Source: Certhia americana
Taxonomy: Eukaryota > Chordata > Aves > Passeriformes > Certhiidae
Assembly: GCA_018697195.1 (NCBI GenBank)
Contig: CM031858.1
Coordinates: 77,400,818 to 77,464,817, forward strand
Reading direction: 5' to 3'
DNA: 64,000 nt
In this document: piece by piece, positions 13,001-24,366 of the stretch
How positions within the stretch are numbered: position 1 is the first letter of the stretch
Layout: each line of letters opens with the position of its first letter
Position numbers and translations under genes: made by a program
Notes under the pieces: generated by a model
Database searches by the model: none
Told to the model about the DNA's origin: nothing
What the model saw: the letters and a program-made list of their open reading frames with translations, nothing else

Positions 13001-16000
13001 AATAGAGTCAGGAATTTTTTGCAAGGCTGCCAATCACAATGGGCCACAGTAATGCCATGGACTATTTTGATAACTTCAAAACATAGAAACAGCAGATTTC
13101 CTTTACTTGGGAACAATGTCTGGGATTGTTTCATTTCCTGGTATATGTCCAAACAATGTCCAATCAGAATTTTCAGCTGCTGATCTCACCAAACAATTGT
13201 ACGTAAATTTTCAAAAGAAAGAATTTTCCACCATGTGCTCTACTTTCCTTCATATGGCCTAATATTTTTTTTAATCTGAGAAAAGCTTTGGCCATTAGTT
13301 ACCCCTAATTAATAACTCAGTATAAATTCTAGCTAGAAGAGTATAAAACAGATTCTTCAAAAACTATACAGAAGATATTTTGATCCTTTTATCCCTTTCT
13401 GGAGAGTTTTAGTACTCTCAGAAACCAGTGGCCTAATAACAATTCTAAATTGGGGATAGAAATTCATAGATCAGTGTGGGTATAGAAATTTTACATTTCA
13501 CTGTTGTTCTGATCTACCATTTTCAGTAAGGTTTTCACCAGAGAACCCCATGAATAGGGTTTGGAGAAAAGGTTTGTAAACCATCTGCAGTATCAAACTG
13601 TTTTCACACAGCATTTTCAGACTAGTTCCTTCAAGAAATGAGATGTATGCAGCCAAATTGTCTCTCCATCTGTATATTTGTAAATATCTCCTAATAACTT
13701 TGGCATCTGTCGGTCATTTCAGTTAAATCTTCCTGAGAGTTGCCTATAGAGATTTCTAATAGTAATAGAATATTCTGTTGCTATTAATCTAGTAAAAATT
13801 ACTGAGTGAGTAGACATACAACAGTAAAGAAAAAGCAAATGTAAACCTGGCCTGCATTTCCTCCAGACTGAAATAAACAGCTGCCTAATCAATGAACTTG
13901 AAGCTTTGAACCCAGTAATTTTTACTGTGAAATGAGAAATGGAAGGCAATCTTGTGCAAGGGAAAAACAAAAGGGCTTTAAGGACATGATAGGAAATAGC
14001 AGAAATGGAGAAATTATTAGAAAATACAGAACACAACCAAATAAAAGTTTGAATTTAATTATCTCTGCTTTTCTTGCAACAATGCCCTTTATTTAGCCAT
14101 CTCATTATAACAGCTCCAGTGAATCAGAAAGTGGTAACAAGAGAAAGGTGCTAATACAAAGTTCATTGTTTAAGTGCCTATAAATATAGGGGTGAGAAAG
14201 TTTTCAAACAGCTGATATATCAGGGGCTGCTGACAGGGAGTCTAGGTGACAAAGACAGCACAGAGGGATTTGTCTGAGGCAGATTTTTAAATGAAAACAG
14301 AAGGGACAACAATGAAGCATAATATCTGGAGAACGGCATCTACGAAAATAGTTGTTTTTTCTGATTTCCAGGAGGTCCAAACTCAGCAAAAAAACTCTGG
14401 GATCTGCTGCTTTATCCAGAGACACAATACAGAAATTAAGATACTTGGACTCCTTTTCCTCTGAGAGGAGTCTTCCTCAGGATGCCACAGCATTCAATGT
14501 CATATGCGAAGATGAAAAAATGCAGCCTGACACAGTAACCTTGAAAGATTGCTGGCCCTCTGTTGTAGCTTTTACTTTGGATGTAATCTAAATTAAAAAT
14601 TGCTTTTTCTTTTTTCTGAATGGTTCTAACTTTTCAGAAAAAAACACGTATTTCTTAATTTTCTGTAAGAGAATAGAAAATCTGGAGGAAAAAATATAAG
14701 TTTATGAAATGGGCTTTTTTTTTTTGGGGTTTTACTTTGGGGTTTTGGGGGTGGGTTTCAGGTCACCATCATAATGAAAACCATTCAAATTGAATCTAAA
14801 TGAGGTTTAGACTTCCACTCATTCTGAAACCTAATCTGCTACCTGATGCCATTAATTTTACGTAGTTATACTTAAGAAACTTAAATAACTGCCTGGGACC
14901 TTAGCTTTGAAACCTTGTGGTAAGTCAAGGGAATAATAATTTTAAATATATTACCCTTGAATATATGAGAGCTACAGCAGATAGCTAGATGGATAGATAG
15001 ACAGAGAGAGGGAGCATTAGTCAAAATAGCTGGTGAAGAAGGGAAGCTGTGTAAGACTATGCTTCTCCTCAACAAATAAGTTTTACCAGGGACAGCTTGT
15101 ACTGTCCCTGCCTTTAATACCTAAGAATGGAAACTATTGGCAGACATTATAGCAGTGGAGATGTGCCACAGTAATCACACTTTTTATTTTTAGAGGTGTA
15201 GATAAAATAAAAGCTATTTTTGTGGAAGATGCTCTTTTTGCAAGGAGGTATGTAAGTAATACATAAACATGCAACAACATATATATATATAGTAAACGTA
15301 GGCAGAATTTCCTTCCTCTGATCTGCATTGCAGATATCCTATCTACATTGGGAAATTGTGCTGCATATTCTGTAGTCATTTTGCATACAGAGTAGCCTGA
15401 CAAAATTTGCATTAGAGTTCCACATTTTATATGATGAGAGTATTTTTTCCTAGTTGTCTAGAGTGACAGTTTTTTGCATGTATACGAACACTGGGGGGTT
15501 TATGCAGCTTATTTATTTATTCATTAATTTATTCTTTCATTTCTTATTTGTAACATTTATAAGATATGGGGTCTCATTAATTAAAACTCTCAGGATTTGA
15601 TCATCAGAACAAACCTTATTCATTTGACTCACTAAAAATGAAAAAAAAATCATTTCTGCCATGTACCTCAATGATGATTTACTCTATATCGGAAAGAGTT
15701 TGCCGAATCATGACCTTAGATTCTAATGCATCTTTTACCCCATTACCACATTTTGAAGCTAAAAGAAAAAATACAGAAATGGTATCTTTGTTTCCTTGTG
15801 ACGGTGTTAATAAGGCATTATATTTTCATATAGAATTTAATTACATTACTGAGGATTAATAATCTTTATCTACACAGCAACACTTTAAAAATCTAAATGA
15901 ATGATTTCACATACATTAGCATGTTCATTAACAAATGAGGATATATTAGTGTCAATTCAGAGAAAGGTTATTGATTATTTCAACAGTGTTTCAGTGAAAT

Positions 16001-17194
16001 ATTGGTGGAATCCTCGTGTATAGAAAAAAACTAATGATGTCTTTGACTTTACACCAATTATGAAAAATCTTAGTGCAAGCAGAAGATTTGACACTTTCAA
16101 TATTTTGACGTCTTCATGAATCACCAGGCAAATAGTCCTTTTTCCTTCAAGGAAAACTGCAACAAAATCCAGTGCAATAAGAAATGAAAGTCTTTATTTT
16201 AAGATACCTTTAGGATATTAGTTTAAATCTTTATTATCTTAGAGTCACTTTGAAAAATCTAGAAAGCCACAACTTATAGTATAGAATGAATGCAGAAATC
16301 TGTATTCCACATCTCATAAGAAATTTATTCTTTATTTGCTGTGTTGGTTTTTAGTTCTTTAAAGAAAACATATTATGTGAATCTATTATAAGAACTGTTC
16401 TTCTGACATGGATATCAGTCATATACATGTGTATCAATAAACATATTGCAATTGCATCAACCATTGCCTGCCTGAAAACTGAAAAGAGATTTTTTGCTCT
16501 ACTGAAATATTTTACATTATGTTATGGTTTGGTTTGTTGTTGGCTTTTTCTTCAATATAAATTTCTTAACCATGTACTGTGCCATTTCCTAGTGTTTTGA
16601 TTTAATATTATGACATGAATCTGTCAAATTTTGTTGCCCATACTTTGTAGGTTGCTTGCTATAAGGAGCTGCTCAACATAAAGTTATTACAGAAATTAGT
16701 ATTGAAGATTGACATAGCTCTCCTTCACATGAGGTTGTTAAAAAAAAAAATGCTGCCCTTAATATACAGTATCACAAGCACATTTTTATGATGAAAAAAA
16801 GATAATAGGGAATATACTGAAGTTAAAATGTTTTTCTCCATAACAAGAGACTATTGTTCCAAAAGAGGTAAAGCACTAGAAAAAGTTTCTTCTGTAAACT
16901 GCTGCTTAAGTCACAGAGCACACCTAAATGGGAGTACATACACATTTTAAAGAACAGAAATTAAATTCAAACCTTGCAGTCCTTCACTTGACTTGTGCTG
17001 ATAATTGGAGTTTTCTTGATGAACTTTTTATGAAGTTATTCTGCCCTTAATGAATTTTTCATTTTTCAGATTAAGATACAAAGGCAGAAAACATTAGAAG
17101 TCAGTATCAGAATATTAAAAATAACTATACAATGACAAAAATTACTTTCATGATAGAATATCAGAAAACATCAGAAGTTTGGATGCTTTATTTG
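13001..17194. other. No gene seen; unique AT-rich DNA with short GATA and AT repeats
   Basis: About 4.2 kb without a recognisable element. Small simple repeats occur: a GATA/GACA-rich run near 14985-15010 and an AT run near 15280-15290. A reading frame at 14352-14591 begins without ATG and resembles no known family, so I do not annotate it as a gene. Confidence 0.6.
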
Positions 17195-17795
17195 TTGAAG
17201 GTTTGATGAAGATCTTGAAGCATGGCCTTCAGGTCAAGGGAGGTGAATCTCCCTCTCTATTGGGTCCTCCTGAAACACCATTTGGAGTGCTGCATCCAGC
17301 TATGGGAACCTCAGCACAAAAAGGACATGGATCTGCTGGAGTAGGCCCAGAGGAGGGCCATGAACATGAGCAAAGGCTGGAGTATGTCTCCTTAGAAGAA
17401 AGGCTAAGAGTTTTGGGGTAGTTCAGCCTGGCAAAGAGGAGGTTTTGCAAGGGCTTATTGCATCCTTTCAGTATTTAAAAGGGTGCTTATAATAAAAGGT
17501 GGGGAGAGATCTTTTATCACAGAGCATAGTGAATGCATGATAGGCAAGGATGATGGGCAAGTGTTTTCAACTGATATAAATACAACACTTCTATAGGAGC
17601 ATACAGAGACACTGGAACAGTGGGAGTTGGGAGTGGTTGTTGGGAGAAGTTGTGTATACCCCATTCCTGGAAAAATCCAAGGCCAGGTCATATGGGACTT
17701 TGAGTAATCTGGTCTAGTTGAATATGTTCCATGACACAAGGGTTGGAAGCAAACAATATTTAAAGTCCCTTCCAACCCCAGTCACTCTATGATTG
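17195..17795 (+). mobile_element. CR1 LINE 3' fragment
   Basis: Plus-strand CR1 sequence begins near the block AGGTCAAGGGAGGTGA (C-terminal ORF2). It runs through AGGGCCATGAACATGAGCAAAG and GTTCAGCCTGGCAAAGAGGA to a typical 3' end, CCCTTCCAACCCCAGTCAC followed by CTATGATT. About 600 bp remain. The coding part is interrupted by stops and small indels, so it is a dead 5'-truncated copy. Confidence 0.88.
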
Positions 17796-18763
17796 CATGC
17801 ATAATTGCTGATAAATCTGTTACCACAGAAATATTAGTAAACATAGTTTAATCCTTTTCTATATTTGTTCAAAGAATAAACCATCTTGCCCATTGCCACA
17901 AGTCAACATACAGCACTTCCTTCCCAACATCAGAGATGTACATCAACTTTTTTAGAATAATAGTTTAAGCTCCAGTTTTGACTTGTGATTTTTTTAGGGT
18001 GGGAAGTCTCTGGGACCATCTGTAGTTGACCTGGCCTGGCCTACAGCAAATTTAAACTAAGTGCAGGGTTTTCTCTTATAAGGTGGATGTCAATCAAATC
18101 TAACTAGGTTAAATACAAGACAGAGCACAAATGCAGGATGGCTGAGAAAAATATACTTTGTCTTCAGCTCAGAAGTGGAAGACAGCTAATACTGCATTGT
18201 AATATGAGGTCATTTGACTTGTACAAGAATGGAACTGCAGCCTTTTGTACCTGTTCCTCCTAAATGTTCAAAACGTCATAACCTACATTGCTGAATGATA
18301 CTTCTTTTGTCAGAGGAATTCTGACACCTCAGGTGTTAGGGAACACTCCTAACTAGCAAAGTACAAAAATCTTACATTTGGAAAAAGTACATTACAGTAC
18401 AAAAATATCTTGAAGAGAAGTGTAAAATAAATAACAACAGCAGTGGCTAATAACGGACTGTAATGGGCTTGGTAAGTCTCATGGTGATAACCCTGATACA
18501 AGCCCCTGGTCAGCAGAACACCTCTCCAGAAATTGCATCAGGTCAGCAAATAGGTGCCTCTGTACATCTCAGAAGAGAGTTCCTGCCACTATTAAGTGTG
18601 ACCTTTCCTTAGTTGCATTGGTTGTTATACAGGGAGAAGATTGAGCTACCTTATTCAGCTCCAGTGGCTCTGCTGATGTGACAAGACTTTCATTTTCAGT
18701 TTGCAGAGCGGTGAAGAGCTTCTGCCCTCCTGCAGATCCTTGCTATTATAAGCTACAATTCTT
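17796..18763. other. No gene seen
   Basis: Just under 1 kb without a recognised element. From 18.4 kb the base composition becomes less AT-rich and may belong to the repeat relic that follows, but I cannot define a boundary. Confidence 0.5.
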
Positions 18764-19063
18764 CTATATTACTATCCCTCTCCCATTTGTGTTTTTCAGT
18801 GGAAGTGGTTTTGGCTGTTTGGCTGTGGGCTGTTGGTCCACTTCAGACTGCACTTGTAACCAGCTATCCAACTCCTCAGCCTTCTTGGTCCTGCACAGTC
18901 TTCTCACTGTGTCCTGCTGCTCAGCCACTTGCCACACAAGATACCTCACTTGGGCACACCTTTTGGAGGCAGATCTGCTGCCTGTCCCTGTCCCAAGAGA
19001 AATGTCTAGGCACTTCCTGGAGTCTGAGGTCTGCACTGCAGCCTCTTCCTTCAGCAGCTCCTT
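18764..19063 (-). pseudogene. Relic of a coiled-coil reading frame from an avian repeat
   Basis: The minus strand is open for about 100 codons from just after a stop at 19064 to a stop near 18764. The translation has a Cys-Ala-Gln-Val segment followed by a short heptad-like stretch (LVWQVAEQQDTVRRL) and then EELDSW. That arrangement resembles a coiled-coil frame I associate with repeat-derived transcripts in birds, where a CxQV block precedes a leucine heptad and an acidic-x-x-W ending. I do not know whether the parent is a CR1 first ORF or an LTR element. No ATG start is visible and no neighbouring LTR or CR1 3' end links to it. It could also be chance; I consider a repeat relic more likely. 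Confidence 0.4.
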
Positions 19064-20484
19064 CTAGGTGGAGTCTTCAGCTACCAGGATAGATGGTGCA
19101 GATCCTCAAGGAAGAGCAGCAACCTTGGCTCTCAGACAAGTGTGAAATTCTGAGTGAAAGTTGACCTCTGTTGATAGACTGTCTCCCAAGTTTCTCTTGA
19201 CTGAGACTATTCAATCCCTACCAAAGAAGTTAACATGATTTACTCTTTCTTATACCAAGTTCAAATCCTATGCACAATGCCTATAAACATCTCAACCAAA
19301 TTGATTAAATCTTGAAGACACAAATTTTTAAAAAAACCAAAAATATTTCCAAAGCAACTAGGCCAATGAACACTGGAATAAACAAAACTTGGTGTTATGT
19401 TGACTCAAAAATTTACAGAAAATTTCCAAGTAATTTTTTTGGAAACCTGGCTATCTTTGAGAGCTGTAAGTCCAAGAAATGTAGTGGAAACTGACTGACT
19501 AGCAGCTTAACAGTGGCAGCAGGAGTGATACCATTTTGATTTTTCTCTTTTTTCTTCTATGTATTCTCTGTATTCTTTACACACATATTTGGAGCCCTGT
19601 AGCCTATTAATATATTCTACCGAGTTTTCCAAATACTTTTCCATGTCCTTTCCCTAGGCAGAAAGACAAAACATATTCCAAGGGTCCCTATTCAATATTG
19701 GTTTTCCCTGTCTACCAAGGCTGCAAAACAGCTCTTCAGACACATTTTCATCAAAAAAGTACAGTCCTGTCCAAGGGAGAAAGACTTAGAAGGTTCTTGA
19801 CCAGGGGAGGGGGGAAACTTGTGCTCCTACATGATGCTTTTTGGTCATTTAAGCTAATTTAACAAACTTACAAAACTGTATGCACCCTTGTGGTGGTGGG
19901 CTTTTGTGGACATATTTCCATAACTGGCCCTGGAGGCCTTCAATAAAGATCCACTTTTATATTACCTTTTATATTAATATTATCTCAAAGGTGTGTGTTT
20001 TATTTCTAAGTTGAAAAAGGCATTAGGAAATAATACATACATACACAAATGCACATCTACACTAGGGGAACTCTTTCCTGCTCATGTATTTAGTTTGACA
20101 ATCCTTGATTTCATTGTTAAAGTAATGAAAATTATTAAGTTCCTGACTACCTTATCAGTAGCTTATATACGGAGAACACATAGATTCTAAGACATCAGCT
20201 TTTCCTTCATCTTCATTTTTCCTTGTCAAAATTTGACTTTTTTTATCTTTCACTGCTATATCAAATAATTTAGAAAATGTCACTTTTTTTCTCATAATCC
20301 CAGTTTTGACAGAACAAATTTTATATCAGGTTGGAGACAAGCACATAAAATTGCCTTTGCAGTAATTCCTTTGAATCTTTTAAATTAAGTGCCACTGTTA
20401 CTTTTCTTCATTTATCCTTTCAAATTTGATTATGAAAATACAAATATTATAAACTCAGTTGTACAGGAAAATCACCCAAAGTAC
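19064..20484. other. No gene seen; possible polyadenylation-type segment near 19.9 kb
   Basis: Mostly unique sequence. At 19888-19960 a GC-richer stretch (GTGGTGGTGGGC, then GGCCCTGGAGGCC) leads into CAATAAAGATCC, reminiscent of the end of an LTR R region. No paired LTR start or target duplication was found, so it is not annotated as an element. Confidence 0.4.
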
Positions 20485-20489
20485 CTCAG
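20485..20489. repeat. Left target-site duplication CTCAG
   Basis: CTCAG immediately precedes the LTR and recurs at 21241-21245 immediately after it. The perfect match fixes both element boundaries. Confidence 0.88.
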
Positions 20490-21240
20490 TGTCTTGGTTT
20501 GGAAAGACAGGGGTGTCTGCTAGGAACCAAAAAAAAAAGGATACTTCCCTTGGGGTTTGTTATAATTCCAAAATTGAAGGGGAGGTCTCAGGCAACGATA
20601 ATGAGGGTAGGAATAACAGTTCTTTACTAGTTAGTCTAACAAGGTAAATTAACAATAATAATTACAATATTGACAACAAACAGAACTAGAGAATAAAAGA
20701 AAAAACAACAACCCAGTTACAGTTTTCCTCTGGCACCCCCCACCCCCCTCAGTACCGTTACAAGCTACCAGAGCCAGCAGCAGTCCTGGGAGGATGAGAT
20801 GTATCCGAGGCTTGGCAGTGGCTGGAGCTGTCGGAAAGTGTCCCAGCTGGGCAGGGGCTGCAGAAGATACAGCGTGGGAAGACTTCAAACAAAACTGAAG
20901 AAGCCGTGGGTTCAGGGCAGGGAGAAGGAGCTCCTGGCAGGGCAGGGAGGGAACGGGTTCCCAAAATCCCGGGAGACACACGAAGAGACGGTGGTCCAAC
21001 CGAGTTCCAGGTGAAGGATGGTGAGAGCTCTCCGCTGTGCTGAGACGAGCAGCCACGGCTGTTCTCCCGAGAGCAGAAAAACTGCTCAGAGCCAAGTGAA
21101 GACGGTGCCTCTCTGTCTCTGCCTTAGCTGCTTCTTTTGTTTGGCCCTAAGCACCCATGTGTACCAAAAAGCACTCAGCCATTAGCTTCTTAGCAACTTC
21201 TGGGAAAAAATTCCATAAGAAAATAACCCAACCCCCGACA
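20490..21240 (-). mobile_element. Solo ERVL-like LTR, group A, with 5-bp target duplication
   Basis: A 751-bp block begins TGTCTTGGTTTGG and ends CAACCCCCGACA (TG...CA ends), flanked on both sides by CTCAG. A 5-bp duplication is usual for ERVL-type integration. Read on the minus strand it ends in an R-U5 region that aligns with the LTR at 30691-31408: an AGTAAAGAACTG polyadenylation-like signal, then GCCTGAGA and AGCAGACACC. The U3 half is GC- and CpG-richer than the surroundings. No internal retroviral sequence adjoins it, so it is a solo LTR left by recombination between two LTRs. Frames inside it are not genes. Confidence 0.88.
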
Positions 21241-21245
21241 CTCAG
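21241..21245. repeat. Right target-site duplication CTCAG
   Basis: Partner of the CTCAG at 20485-20489. Confidence 0.88.
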
Positions 21246-24200
21246 GTTATCCTAAGAAAACATAGGTGACTACAAACTTTAAATCATTGCATATTATTAG
21301 TCGTTATCTTATTGTTTTTCCTTCACTTGGCTGTGGCAGTTTCCCTAGATGTTCTGACACTGGCCTTGCCAGTCATGTTATGTACTATTGGCAACTCAAG
21401 CTTCATTAAGGTGTAAAGAGTGGTGATGCCCTTATTAATTTTTAGTAAATTCAATGTAACAAGTGCATTTAAGATGCATTCTTTCAGGCACTGCAACAAA
21501 CATCTAAATCTAGTGTATTAAAGAGCAACATGCTAGGGATTAACTAGCTACCATCAATATGTAAGGACTGCAATCTATAAAGTGTTTTACACATATAATA
21601 TTGCACAGCTGTGAATATAATTCCTGTTTGACAGAAGTATTCTTTATCTGGAGATTGCAAATAATGTTTTAAAAAGAGGTACCATGGAGAGCTTTATGAA
21701 TTTCACACATCATATTCACTATGTGGACCTAATGACATTAGCACAATTTGTCATTTAGCTCAGTACAAGATTTATGCTTGTTTTTATTGTACAAGCTTAC
21801 AGTCATGTAGATCTGAATGGTTGCACCACAGGTTTTCTTCTTTCCTTTGGTTTATTACTGTTTGTGCACATGAAAGAATCCCTACAAAAGTCTGTAAGGC
21901 TTTGTTTTTTAAATTTCTTCCTCACAGACTCTGAAGGCATTCTAAGGAGACTACATTGCTAGCAAAATCTATAAAGCCTACTTGAAAATGGGGCAAGTGT
22001 AAACGTTCTGGTAAGAGGATGATACATGTTTCACTTTGATAAAACAGCTTCTCAATTTAATGACAGCAAGACAGTGCACTATCAATTGCTCTATGAGTCA
22101 GGAATAACCAAACAAATAAGAAATATCACATCTATTCTTGGCTTCATTTTTATTTAAATAATAATTTTTTTTATTAAAAATAAGAGTATATACAGAAACA
22201 AAAAAGCCACAAAAAGTATTTCAAAACCTGCTTTTTTATAAATACTTTTGTGTAACGTAAAGCTTTCCTCACTGTAGGACAATTGGTGACTGCAGTAAAA
22301 TGTTCTCTATCGATCTGTGTCATAGCTTCTTGCCTTGAGTATAGAGTATGAGCCAGCCAGAACACAATCTTTATTTTCCCTGAGAAAGATAACAGCAGTG
22401 ATCCAGACTTTCTATTGCAGCTGTCAAGTTCAAATAAAATATGGATAGTAGATGTCACCCACAATGTTTTGAGAGAAGGTAGAAAATGCATTTTAGCTAT
22501 TTATGCTTTCCATGTCAATTTTCAAGATTTTAAGGACAAATGTATGAGTCAATTTTTTTTCATTCAACACTGTACATGCATATTCCAGTTGTCATGTTTC
22601 TATGACTTATGTGCATAATTTTATGACAATATATATGCATCTGTAATAATTATACTCTGTTTAAATACTTTTTTCTCACAAAATTCTGTGTGTTGGCAAG
22701 TGCAAAAAATCTTTAAAAATTTATTTAGCAGTGTCCAGAAATGCTGTGCAATATTTCCAGCTTTTTCATGCTTTGCCATAGATTTACTTAAACCAAAACT
22801 ATTTTTCACTTAGGATTCACATCTAGTTCATCCACTGCAACAGAATGGGAGAGATAAGCCAAGCCAATAATGCACTGGGTATTTATGAGTGAAATAAATA
22901 CTTCTGTTAATACCAATAAAGGAAATGGCTGAATTATTTGCATTTATGCCTCTCATTAAAAGAATGTGTAAAACAGTAGATACACTGCTGTCAAGAAGAC
23001 CATTTCATTTGTCAGTTTATAGAATTTGATTTAGTAGGCTAAGACACACAGGTGGAACTTTACTGAGGTGAACTCTGTGTGTCTCCATAAAAAGCCAAAA
23101 AAAGCCTGTTTATAAAGGAGACACACAGGAATTAAAAGTAAATGCATATACAGCTAAAGCAGTAGTTTTAATTACATTTCAGAAAAATAGTTATATCCTA
23201 TTAAAAATAAGGTGTTCACAGCATACTTTAGTGGAAGAAAAATAGAATAACCTTAAAATTTGAAGGCAATAAAATAAAACTTTCAAATTATAATATTTAG
23301 TATGACATTCATTATTTGGATTATGTAAGACAAGAATCAAAAAGCTAAAAAGAGAACTGAACCTTTGCTATTTGGTAAATTTTTACCAAAGTATTCTTTG
23401 TTATCTAGCTGCAGTATGCAATCTTCAAAGAGACCTGAAAAGATATTTATTCATAAGACAATTTTAGACAGAGGTACACTGTGCTCCAACAATTACACAG
23501 GTCAGATGACTTGCTTGCTGTCATTCAAAATATCTGCACATGAAAGGCAACTCAGCAATCATATATTAGCTGTCCCAAGTTGCCTTAAAATGCTAAAGAT
23601 AGATGACTTTTTCAGACTGGTGAGAGCAATAAGATTTTTTAATGCTATTAGTGACTTCATTGGAGTTTCTTTAGCTAGCAGCCTAGAAAAGTGCCTGAAG
23701 ATGACAACAGTTTCATCAAGGTCTACTGAACACTTTTGAATTTGCCTAACTGGAGCCCTAAAAAGCTTCATCCCAGCACTGCACTGCCAACATCCTCCAG
23801 GTAATACTTTTAATCAGAATGTTTTTGCACTCTATCTAAGGAATTCCTTTCCACTTACCTTTCTGTTTATTTTTCATCTAAAGCTTGACATAACACTTAG
23901 AACACACCATGCATAAACACTACAGAGGCTTGGTTAAAAGTGATTCTACCCTTTGCTCTGTGACAGAAATACCAAGCAGATTGGCTATACTTTTCAATTA
24001 ACTTGAAAGCCATTCTGTTGACACCACTCTTGGAGGCCTCTGTACTCCTCAGGCAAGAAAGTATAAGCAAAGCATAACAGCATTTTTCCCAGAAGCTGTT
24101 GCTGAACTGCACATCGAGCTTCCACAGACAGAGAAAAATGTTTTGCAAAAGCAAAAGCCTATTCTTCGTTTGTGGGCTGCACTGACATGATTCAGAATGA

Positions 24201-24284
24201 GAAATAAACTTAAGAATGCAGTAACATTAAGTCTGTATTTACTGTCTGTCAAGAGGCCAACAATGTTTTATATGCAATATAAAT

Positions 24285-24302
24285 ACATATATATATATAA
24301 AA

Positions 24303-24340
<38 letters not shown>

Positions 24341-24366
24341 CCAGAATATATACATATATCTATATG
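24285..24366. repeat. AT-rich dinucleotide microsatellite
   Basis: Imperfect (AT)n tracts with interruptions such as ATACATAC. The longest uninterrupted part lies at about 24310-24334. Probably polymorphic. The peptide of alternating Tyr and Ile read through it is an artefact. Confidence 0.9.

Noticed and set aside
14352..14591. A 79-residue frame preceded by a splice-acceptor-like TTTCCAG
   Set aside because: It starts without ATG, the acceptor-like word is common, no donor or family signature supports an exon, and composition matches the flanks.
20649..21095. A 148-residue open frame on the minus strand
   Set aside because: It lies inside the group A solo LTR in its sense orientation and shows no domain; long open stretches are expected from the GC-rich U3.
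24285..24366. AT-rich alternation as a matrix attachment site or replication origin
   Set aside because: A plain AT microsatellite explains it; no supporting features can be seen in the sequence.
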